IMG/VR virus record: IMGVR_UViG_3300048835_000190
Location: 1-27,475 of that record
Source: a virus
Strand: one strand, 5' to 3'
DNA: 27,475 nt
Each line of letters starts with the position of its first letter. The first letter of the stretch is position 1. Shown one piece after another: positions 15,945-21,842 of this stretch. Below the pieces are notes generated by a model. It saw only the letters and a program-made list of their open reading frames with translations, was not told the DNA's origin and ran no database searches. A program made the position numbers and the translations under genes.

Positions 15945-15973
15945 TTGATTGAGCACTAATCGGTGTGTAGCAT
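15945..15973 (+). promoter_or_regulatory. promoter of the SHD1-domain gene
   Basis: TTGATT (15945-15950) and TAGCAT (15968-15973) are spaced by exactly 17 bases and lie about 30 bases upstream of the ATG at 16003. The promoter is divergent from the leftward structural promoter in the same 168-base gap. Confidence 0.5.
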
Positions 15974-16002
15974 GGGACAACCCCACCCTTTGGAGAGTCG
16001 TT

Positions 16003-16815
16003 ATGTTCAGCCTGCTCATTGCTCTGTCACTTGTCGGTCAAATATCTGGCCTTGGGCGTTCGATTCAAAGCGGCATCAACAATGCTGACTATTCGCCCGA
16101 AAAGCGCCTTCCGTGTGACATTCCGATTCCTGCAATTGACGTGTCTAAGCTAGAGGGAACCAAGGAAACCGAGCCCTATTTGGCGGCATGTGCCAAGGAA
16201 CGTGAACTGCAAATCCAGACGGAGCAGAACAACCTTACAAGGATGCTAAACAACAGAAGAAGTGATCGCGGAAGTATTCAAAGGCTAAGAGAGAGGCTGC
16301 TGCAACTGGAAAGCTCGCCCCCTTTAGCGTTTGTTCCTAAACTACGAGCGCCGTTAGAGGTCGGAAAAGTGGGTGCGCCGATGCGAATAGATGTAGCTCA
16401 AGTCATCGACGACAAGAATATGCATGCAGAGTTGCTCTTGGACACAGGTGCTGCGCCCATCACGGTGCGCGTGAACTTAGAGGCAAACGGCGCGATCGAC
16501 GGGGAAAGAGTTCGCCCGTTCCCAATGGAGATTACCGGCACCAAGAAATACATCACGACAAATGGTGCGGTGGCCACGATCTATACCGCCAAGCCCGTCA
16601 ATTTAGCGCCGATCAAAGAGTTGACAGACAAGGCGATTGTGGCCGCAAGAACTCGGGAATGGAAATCTGGCAAGTACAGCGTTGTTGCGGAGTTTGTGAA
16701 GCTGGAAAAGTTCACTGTCACCCTGAAAAAGGAAGATGGGAGCGAGATTGATGTGCCCCTGAACAAGCTCTCAAGGGAGTGCCAATCAGCCGCGAGAGAA
16801 TTTGCGGGGAAGTGA
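16003..16815 (+). CDS. exported SHD1-domain protein
   Basis: A 270-aa protein starting at MFSLLIALSLVGQ, with TGGAGAG upstream; the longer frame is not supported. Residues 1-16 are a short signal peptide or signal anchor. A helical region with QTEQNNLTRMLNNRR and RLRERLLQLES follows, then a beta-rich middle region. The C-terminal 50 residues (REWKSGKYSVVAEFVKLE, then VTLKKEDGSEIDVPLNKLS) form an SHD1 (SLA1 homology) domain, a fold frequent in planctomycete secreted proteins and thought to bind peptides. It is the only rightward gene in its neighbourhood, with its own promoter, and looks like a lysogeny-expressed cargo gene. It ends 6 bases before the convergent topoisomerase stop. Confidence 0.85.
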   Translation: MFSLLIALSLVGQISGLGRSIQSGINNADYSPEKRLPCDIPIPAIDVSKLEGTKETEPYLAACAKERELQIQTEQNNLTRMLNNRRSDRGSIQRLRERLLQLESSPPLAFVPKLRAPLEVGKVGAPMRIDVAQVIDDKNMHAELLLDTGAAPITVRVNLEANGAIDGERVRPFPMEITGTKKYITTNGAVATIYTAKPVNLAPIKELTDKAIVAARTREWKSGKYSVVAEFVKLEKFTVTLKKEDGSEIDVPLNKLSRECQSAAREFAGK

Positions 16816-16821
16816 CCCAAC

Positions 16822-19314
16822 TTACCTCCCAATCGCCTTTCTGACTTGCTCAATTATTTCATGGTGGTGATCGTCGATAGCACCTCTCGTTGTCCGGTCG
16901 ATGTAGTGCGTCCAGTGTTCTGGAGGCGTGTTCTTGGCCCATTGTTTCAGGTCTAAGTTTGGGGCTTCGATCTTCAAGGACTCAGCCGCCTTCAGCGTCA
17001 GACCGTCTAGGTCTAACTCCTGCTCGATCTGCTCTCGGATGGTGGCGTAAAGTTCGGTCTCAAGCGTGTCCTCGGCTCGCTCTTGGATTGTCTCGGCTGG
17101 CGGGATCAGTTTCTTGGCCACGCCAAAGTGGTTCAGTTTGTCCTCAATCCACTGTAGGAATGCCATCGGGTCGGCTGAGAGGGCGTTGAGTTCGATCCGC
17201 TGACATTTGGTGTAGATCGTTTTGTACTTGCCGTTTTTGGTTACGACTTGCTGCTTCTCGCCTGTCCAGTATTTGCGCTCTACTTCGCCCATTGGGACAT
17301 GGATTCTCTTTTTCCGAGGGAAGTATTCCGTCTCTAGCCCCATATCCAAAGCCTCTTGGACGGACATTCCGGCGTCGATGATCTCGATGTTAAAGTGGTG
17401 CGCTCCGGTGTTTTTGCTGAGTGTGCGGGCTATGCTGTAGCCGTCAGGGTCGGCGTCGTGGAAACAGAGGACTTTCATTTTGTGGCCTTCTTGTGCGGCG
17501 TCGATCAGTGCTTTGGCGGCGCGGACTGCGTACCCTTCGCTTGCCATGATGGCGCAGTCATATCTTTCGGCGATGCGACCCAACTCAAACTTTGTCAGCA
17601 GTCCCTTCTTTTCCACGTACAGGATTGTCTCATAGAGGTGTAGCGGGATTCGGTATTCCGATACGGCCTTGGTTCCGAGTTCGATCTTCTTGCCGGTGTG
17701 CGGCTCCAATAGGTAGCCACGAGCGTCTAGCAGTCGGCCCTCAATGATTCCGTACTCTTCCTCCCACTTATCCACGATCTTGTCGAAATAGCCCTGTTTC
17801 AATTCGGCGCTCGTGTACGCCTGGACCAATTCACGTGCAGCATAGTACAGGTCTCGGTTGGAGAATTCGCATCGGCCACCACCAGACGCCTTCTGGATCG
17901 CATCTAACATGACGGCGTAAACAGCCAGATTGAGTGGTGTTTTCGCAAGTCGTTCCTCTTTTTTTAGCTGTTGGTATTGCTTGTACCCTTCTGAAATCTC
18001 GCGCTCGGCTCGGCGCTGACGCGCGGCGTATTCGTCCGTCACCGACTTGACGCATTTATCTATGGCCACGCGGAGTTCGGCGCTGGGCTCGACCACTGTT
18101 TTTCCGTGATCGGTGTAGGTTGGGTTAACCGTCGAAAAGTGCAGCAGAAAGCTAACAGCGCTGTCTTCTAGGCATATCCGCTGCTCCGGCAACAGCCAGT
18201 CCAGGCTTCGCACAATCGTGCCGTGGATCGCAGGCGAGAAGTTGCACCCGGTCAGTCGCGGCCCATCGTCCTCTGAGAATGCGGCCTCGACCACGAACGG
18301 CAATCCGCGATCATCGACGCCGGAGATACGCTTGTATTTTGTATCCTCGCCAAATACGCGGGTAATGTGCTCGCGTCCGATCATCCCCAGTTGCTCGGGC
18401 TTTGGCTGCTTGCCGTGCTTTCGCATCGACGCCAACAGACACTTGGTTTTTTCCCGGTCGAACTTATCGTGGCAGGCCAGTGATGAGAGGCAGGCCCGCT
18501 TGAGTCCGGTTTCGTCGGCGACGGACTTGAGCGCGCTGGATCGGGTCAGACCGGCGAACTCCTTCACGAACTCTCGCAAAGGACGATCTTCGCCGCTCTC
18601 ACGATCTTTGCTGATGCACCTTCCGGCCAGTCGCTCGAATGATTCGATATCGTGCCACGCCGGGGGATCGGGATTGGCTGCTGACCATTTGGGACATTCG
18701 TTGGCGGTGCGTTCCCAAGTCTGGCCGTCGAGTGATATCGTCAAGTGTGGATTCAGGGCGGCGTAGCAGTTGCAAATAGTACAAAACGATTCCCTAACTC
18801 TGCTTCCTAACTCGCCGGTCACGATCTCGACCGAAGTGCCGATTTGTACTTTTTCGTTTGTCGCCTCATATTCGATTCGCTCCTTTTGCGCGAGTGAGTC
18901 CATTCCAACGGCCACCTCGTGCCGGACACCCTGCGCGGTAATGATCGCCTTACCGTTGCTTCCGGCCAGAACGTAGGGAACCGCAATCAAACACTTGCCG
19001 GCGTTCCCTTGAGCGCCACGAGTGGGACAGCGGTAGGCTTCGCGGCTGCTGGTCCGTGTCCCGAAATCCAGCATGGCCTTGACGACTTCTGGCGGGATTC
19101 CGTCGCCGTTGTCGCGCACGATCAATCCGGTATCGGTGATTTCGACGACGATCTCCGGCAGTCGTCCGATCTCCTCGCAGTGGTCGAGCGCATTGTCGAT
19201 CAACTCTTTCAGTACGGCGGCGTGAAAGTAATTCCGCGAATAGCCGATCTTCTTGGCCAACTCGTTTTCGCTAAGGAATTCGAGCGCTCTACTGGTGGTG
19301 AATGTCTCTCTCAT
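16822..19314 (-). CDS. single-chain topoisomerase VI-like protein (B and A parts fused)
   Basis: An 830-aa type IIB topoisomerase-like protein. The N-terminal half is TopoVI-B-like: GHKL N-box with E37 and N41 (KELIDNALDH), DNGDG (68-72), and GAQGNAGK (100-107). An H2TH-like helical region follows (about 255-325, ending PEQLGMIGREHI), then a transducer-like segment with PFVVEAAFS. The C-terminal half is TopoVI-A/Spo11-like: CAP motif NRDLYY, with Y491 the expected DNA-cleaving tyrosine, and a Toprim domain with E568 (LYVEKKGL) and the D620/D622/D624 cluster (HDADPDG). All key residues are present, so it should bind ATP and cleave DNA. Fusion in B-A order recalls topoisomerase VIII of plasmids. 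AAAAGGA precedes the ATG. It is next to the Prim-Pol gene, suggesting a role in element replication. Confidence 0.88.
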   Translation of the reverse strand: MRETFTTSRALEFLSENELAKKIGYSRNYFHAAVLKELIDNALDHCEEIGRLPEIVVEITDTGLIVRDNGDGIPPEVVKAMLDFGTRTSSREAYRCPTRGAQGNAGKCLIAVPYVLAGSNGKAIITAQGVRHEVAVGMDSLAQKERIEYEATNEKVQIGTSVEIVTGELGSRVRESFCTICNCYAALNPHLTISLDGQTWERTANECPKWSAANPDPPAWHDIESFERLAGRCISKDRESGEDRPLREFVKEFAGLTRSSALKSVADETGLKRACLSSLACHDKFDREKTKCLLASMRKHGKQPKPEQLGMIGREHITRVFGEDTKYKRISGVDDRGLPFVVEAAFSEDDGPRLTGCNFSPAIHGTIVRSLDWLLPEQRICLEDSAVSFLLHFSTVNPTYTDHGKTVVEPSAELRVAIDKCVKSVTDEYAARQRRAEREISEGYKQYQQLKKEERLAKTPLNLAVYAVMLDAIQKASGGGRCEFSNRDLYYAARELVQAYTSAELKQGYFDKIVDKWEEEYGIIEGRLLDARGYLLEPHTGKKIELGTKAVSEYRIPLHLYETILYVEKKGLLTKFELGRIAERYDCAIMASEGYAVRAAKALIDAAQEGHKMKVLCFHDADPDGYSIARTLSKNTGAHHFNIEIIDAGMSVQEALDMGLETEYFPRKKRIHVPMGEVERKYWTGEKQQVVTKNGKYKTIYTKCQRIELNALSADPMAFLQWIEDKLNHFGVAKKLIPPAETIQERAEDTLETELYATIREQIEQELDLDGLTLKAAESLKIEAPNLDLKQWAKNTPPEHWTHYIDRTTRGAIDDHHHEIIEQVRKAIGR

Positions 19315-19335
19315 TTTGTCCTTTTCAAACGTTAA

Positions 19336-19358
19336 TGACTAAACTCGGAGTTATGTTG
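19336..19358. promoter_or_regulatory. operator-like palindrome, copy 3 (one good half)
   Basis: CGG followed by AGTTATGTTG matches copy 1 exactly over 13 bases plus the preceding AACT; the left half-site is only 6 of 10 symmetric. It lies 21 bases upstream of the topoisomerase ATG and overlaps the stop of the Prim-Pol gene. Confidence 0.35.
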
Positions 19359-20640
19359 CAGGTTCCCAGGCATCGCCCAATTCGGGGAAATCCCCCAGAT
19401 ATCGCCACTCGGATGCCTCATGCTTTCCAAAGTCGTGTTCCTTTGCCAATCTGATGATGCCCATTTCCTTCAGCGCCTTCAGGACGAAGTTCGCTTGGCT
19501 ATGGGAGACACCCAGCAGCCTGCCAGCGGTGCGGTTACACAAGTAGAAATTGCCCTTACCAGCGCGGCGCTGTAGTTCGGCACAGAGTTTTACTAGCCAG
19601 CGGGCTTGGGCGCTTCGGCAGCGGGACGCACACTCGGGATCGTCGCCTTCCATTGCAGCGCGCCAGGCGTCTTGGATCGGCTCGCAATCCTTGGGAAACT
19701 TCACCTTTTCAAGCGCGTCAGAGAATCGGCCATACGCTTCCTCGTAAGGCATCGGTTTGGCAACGGCAGACATCACAGGTAAGGCCCTTTCGTAGAACAA
19801 GTCGAAGATCGGGGACAACTCAGATGCGCTCATTGTAGCTAGCGGCGGAAAACTCTTGAGTTCTCTCGCCAGATCGAAGATTTGCCTGTGACGATGCCCA
19901 ACCCCACTCGGCAAACAACGATCAACAGCGCAATGTAACCGCCCCACATCCACACAAGTCTTACGCAGCAACAGCAGCAAAGAATCTTCGCAGAACCAAT
20001 TACCTCCTGAGAACCCTGTGGCTCTTGTGGCGTCTGCGTGTCTGTGTAAAGTTGCAGAACTATTTTGCGGATACAGTCCAGCCGCAACAGGATCAATCTC
20101 GGGCAAATCCTTGATATCACTGGGCAATGGCCGTAGCCACTGATAGTTGCCCTCTGGGTGCGGACTTGGGGCCACTAAGCAAAAGCAGCCCACGTCTACC
20201 CGCAGTTCGCCAAGATGGTGTCCCTCGAAATCGACAGGCAGCGCCCCGTTACCAAACCTACGATTCTTGGCCCGCAACTCAGTGACGTAACCCGGTGCGG
20301 TTCGGAACCAGACTTGGCCACCACGCCTAGACTTCGATACAGGTAGTTCATTGGCCAGTGGACTGGCTTTAAGCCACTCGTCAAAAGCGCTCTTATCGTC
20401 GAAATCTCGGCACCCGAGATTGCCGGACACTTCGCCCATCAACAACCCGACTCGATAGTCTCGTTTGAACCAGTTGCGAATACTCGATTCGCTGGGGCGT
20501 TTGGATTGATATCGCTGCCATTTGACAGCAGGCGTCTTTTCGGTTGGATGGCCAGGGATTACGCACAAACCTTTGTCGTGATAATCCATTGCCGCCGAAA
20601 GAATCTTTTCACAAGCATCCTTGCTTTGCCTATAATACAA
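19351..20640 (-). CDS. bifunctional primase-polymerase (Prim-Pol) with winged-helix C-terminus
   Basis: A 429-aa replication initiation protein of the archaeo-eukaryotic primase superfamily. The N-terminal domain (1-180) has GLLMGEVSGNLGCRDFDD with D79 and D81 as metal ligands, then SRRGGQVWF, and LRVDVGCFCLVAPSPHPEGNYQW. The usual His of the GGxH motif is Gln109 here. A helical middle region contains CLPSGVGHRHRQIFDLARELKSFP, typical of planctomycete Prim-Pols, and the C-terminus (about 360-415) resembles a winged helix (GRLLGVSHSQANFVLKALKEMGIIRLA). No helicase domain is attached. The start is TTG at 20640 with AAAGGAA 9 bases upstream; ATG at 20589 is the alternative. It probably primes or initiates element replication together with the topoisomerase. 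Confidence 0.88.
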   Translation of the reverse strand: MYYRQSKDACEKILSAAMDYHDKGLCVIPGHPTEKTPAVKWQRYQSKRPSESSIRNWFKRDYRVGLLMGEVSGNLGCRDFDDKSAFDEWLKASPLANELPVSKSRRGGQVWFRTAPGYVTELRAKNRRFGNGALPVDFEGHHLGELRVDVGCFCLVAPSPHPEGNYQWLRPLPSDIKDLPEIDPVAAGLYPQNSSATLHRHADATRATGFSGGNWFCEDSLLLLLRKTCVDVGRLHCAVDRCLPSGVGHRHRQIFDLARELKSFPPLATMSASELSPIFDLFYERALPVMSAVAKPMPYEEAYGRFSDALEKVKFPKDCEPIQDAWRAAMEGDDPECASRCRSAQARWLVKLCAELQRRAGKGNFYLCNRTAGRLLGVSHSQANFVLKALKEMGIIRLAKEHDFGKHEASEWRYLGDFPELGDAWEPAT

Positions 20641-20683
20641 CTGTCAGGTTCCTTTAATAAATGCTCTGGGACAGGACACACTC

Positions 20684-20721
20684 GCCCGCAGCGCTCGTCA
20701 CGCTAGCGGGCATTTTTTATT
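20684..20721 (+). terminator. intrinsic terminator pointing rightward
   Basis: GCCCGCAGCG (20684-20693) pairs with CGCT-A-GCGGGC (20701-20711, one bulged A) and is followed by ATTTTTTATT. The T-run is only on the + strand, so it stops rightward transcription although the genes on both sides run leftward. Confidence 0.7.
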
Positions 20722-20726
20722 GCTTG

Positions 20727-21050
20727 TCACATGCATTTCCAGACAGATCGGGTGAGCGCTTGCCACGCCGACTCTGTCATGTCCGGTGATGGGGATACCG
20801 CGCCGCGAAAAACACCGTCTGAATACAAGTACGCAAGTTGCGTCTCATGCGGCCTGTAAGGTGTGACTCTTGGATCGAAATCAAAGCTGTCGCCAGAATC
20901 GTCCAAGAAGATAATCCAGCCGACTTGGCTACCCAGGACGGGCTTCAGCGCGCGACAAATCGTCTCTCCCACGGTGGTCAGCGGGCCATCGCTAATCAAT
21001 TCAACCTCGTGCGCGTCGTCCAGTTTCACCTTCTTCACCTTCTCTTGCAT
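20727..21050 (-). CDS. hypothetical protein between excisionase and Prim-Pol
   Basis: A 107-aa acidic protein. The ATG of MQEKVKKVKL is chosen because AAGGAAG lies 6 bases upstream; a GTG two codons earlier is too close to that site. Notable parts are VGWIIFLDDSGDSFDFDPRVTPYRP and AWQALTRSVWKCM. It is alpha/beta in character with no recognised family. The position between the excisionase-like gene and Prim-Pol suggests an early or regulatory role. Confidence 0.65.
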   Translation of the reverse strand: MQEKVKKVKLDDAHEVELISDGPLTTVGETICRALKPVLGSQVGWIIFLDDSGDSFDFDPRVTPYRPHETQLAYLYSDGVFRGAVSPSPDMTESAWQALTRSVWKCM

Positions 21051-21085
21051 TTCCACTTCCTTTTGCTGGGGGGATTAAGACAGTG

Positions 21086-21316
21086 CTAATTCTTCAACGA
21101 ATCGAGAAAGGCCAACCAATCCGCGCCTTTGACGAATCGCTTCCGGCCTATTTCGATAACTTGGATATGCTCACGGACGTTGCGCCAGGCATGCTGGCCT
21201 AGCCCACAGCGTTTGCGGAACTCTTGAAGCGAATAAGCCTCGTGAGCATTGATGACAGAGGCTGGTTTGGCTGGCCCCTTCACGGCTGGTTTCTTTGGCT
21301 GGTTAACAGCTTCCAT
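21086..21316 (-). CDS. excisionase / AlpA-like DNA-binding protein
   Basis: A 76-aa basic protein, start at MEAVNQPKKP (GGAG 6 bases upstream). After a Lys/Pro/Ala-rich N-terminus, residues about 25-76 form a winged-helix-like reader: AYSLQEFRKRCGLGQHAW, then VIEIGRKRFVKGADWLAFLDSL, the pattern of small MerR/Xis-type proteins common in planctomycete mobile elements. Its place at the right end, opposite int, fits an excision factor or an AlpA-type activator. It is the first gene of the leftward early block. Confidence 0.75.
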   Translation of the reverse strand: MEAVNQPKKPAVKGPAKPASVINAHEAYSLQEFRKRCGLGQHAWRNVREHIQVIEIGRKRFVKGADWLAFLDSLKN

Positions 21317-21422
21317 TTCAGGCTCCGATAACAAAAAAGCTAAGTGGACTCCCCACACACTTAATAGTATGCAATTCGCACCATCTTGTGGTGAGTGCCT
21401 ACACAAGTCTTGTATTGTTCGT

Positions 21423-21428
21423 TGTCAA
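21423..21428 (-). promoter_or_regulatory. -35-like TTGACA upstream of the excisionase gene
   Basis: Read leftward, TATTGACAA matches the -35 region of the int-operon promoter. The hexamer 17 bases on (TGTGTA) is a poor -10 box, so activity may need an activator, or the motif may be an operator. Confidence 0.3.
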
Positions 21429-21483
21429 TAGCTAAGCTACCGCACCCCCCAATGGTGAGATTAATTCAAGTTATGTTGAAACG

Positions 21484-21516
21484 AAAAAGGACTGGCCAGC
21501 CGAAGCCAACCAGTCC
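21484..21516 (-). terminator. intrinsic terminator near attR pointing into the element
   Basis: Read leftward, GGACTGG (21516-21510) pairs with CCAGTCC (21495-21489). Three G-T pairs and two more G-C pairs extend the stem to a TTCG tetraloop closed by C-G, and TTTTTC follows. It would stop transcription entering from the flanking DNA before the excisionase gene. Confidence 0.75.
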
Positions 21517-21521
21517 CACAA

Positions 21522-21541
21522 GTGCCAATGAAAACGCCAAT
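21522..21541 (+). repeat. putative right arm-type integrase sites
   Basis: GTGCCAAT (21522-21529) and ACGCCAAT (21534-21541) have the same 12-bp period and orientation as the pair at 249-268 and lie about 100 bases inside attR. Confidence 0.5.
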
Positions 21542-21644
21542 GGAATGGCGCGCTTCTAGGATTTTACTTGAGAAACATGCGGTGTTTTTCCAGGGAATAA
21601 TGCATATCCGCAACCTAACGCAAATCTAACAGCAGTCTTAAAAG

Positions 21645-21702
21645 GATTCGAAATCAGTTGCCCCGCAAGGGGTTGAGGGTTCGAGTCCCTTGCCCTCCGC
21701 TT
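21645..21702 (+). repeat. attR core, displaced 3' part of tRNA-Ser
   Basis: Exact copy of 110-167. It lacks the tRNA 5' half and the upstream sequence is unrelated, so it is not a functional tRNA gene. Confidence 0.93.
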
Positions 21703-21728
21703 CATAAGTCCAAATGACACAACGATTT

Positions 21729-21755
21729 AAGCCGCCTTCCGTGGGCGGCTTTCTT
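21729..21755 (+). terminator. terminator downstream of the displaced tRNA 3' end
   Basis: AAGCCGCC (21729-21736) pairs with GGCGGCTT (21744-21751) across a 7-base loop, then TCTT. It lies 30 bases after the tRNA-Ser end at attR and may be the tRNA gene's original terminator. No such hairpin follows the intact tRNA at 164. Confidence 0.65.
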
Positions 21756-21780
21756 CGTGTCTGGACAAGGCGTTTTGGTT

Positions 21781-21822
21781 CGGTGCTATGCCGGTGCTAG
21801 GTGGTCCGTCAAACCTAGCACC
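21781..21822. repeat. paired CGGTGCTA repeats with inverted partner
   Basis: CGGTGCTA occurs at 21781-21788 and 21792-21799. GGTGCTAGGT (21793-21802) is perfectly complementary to ACCTAGCACC (21813-21822). The pair lies 78 bases beyond the att core, almost the same offset as the arm-like repeats of element 1 (81 bases), so it may be an arm region of a second element, or an operator for the gene at 21843. Confidence 0.45.
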
Positions 21823-21842
21823 GCATGAGGAAGGACCCGGCC

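Larger units (their letters stand above)
110..21702. mobile_element. integrated phage-like element of about 21.5 kb in tRNA-Ser(CGA)
   Basis: The element is bounded by the 58-bp repeats; the circular form would be 21,535 bp. It encodes a tyrosine integrase next to attL and an excisionase-like protein near attR. Between them are a Prim-Pol and topoisomerase replication module and a head and packaging module (large terminase, capsid, portal, connector, gp10-like, Mu-F-like), all leftward. Recognisable tail, tape measure, prohead protease and lysis genes are missing. It could be a defective prophage, a phage with very divergent tail genes, or a capsid-encoding satellite that borrows tails. The bounds and the phage-like nature are well supported; the lifestyle is not. 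Confidence 0.9.

Noticed and set aside
21645-21702. A second tRNA-Ser gene
   Set aside because: Only the part from the anticodon stem to the 3' end is present; the acceptor 5' strand and D arm are missing.
21753-21842. Remnant of an integrase C-terminus in the leftward reading of the second element's left end
   Set aside because: Frames were tried by eye and gave only PPSTGIAP-like sequence without catalytic motifs; too little to call.
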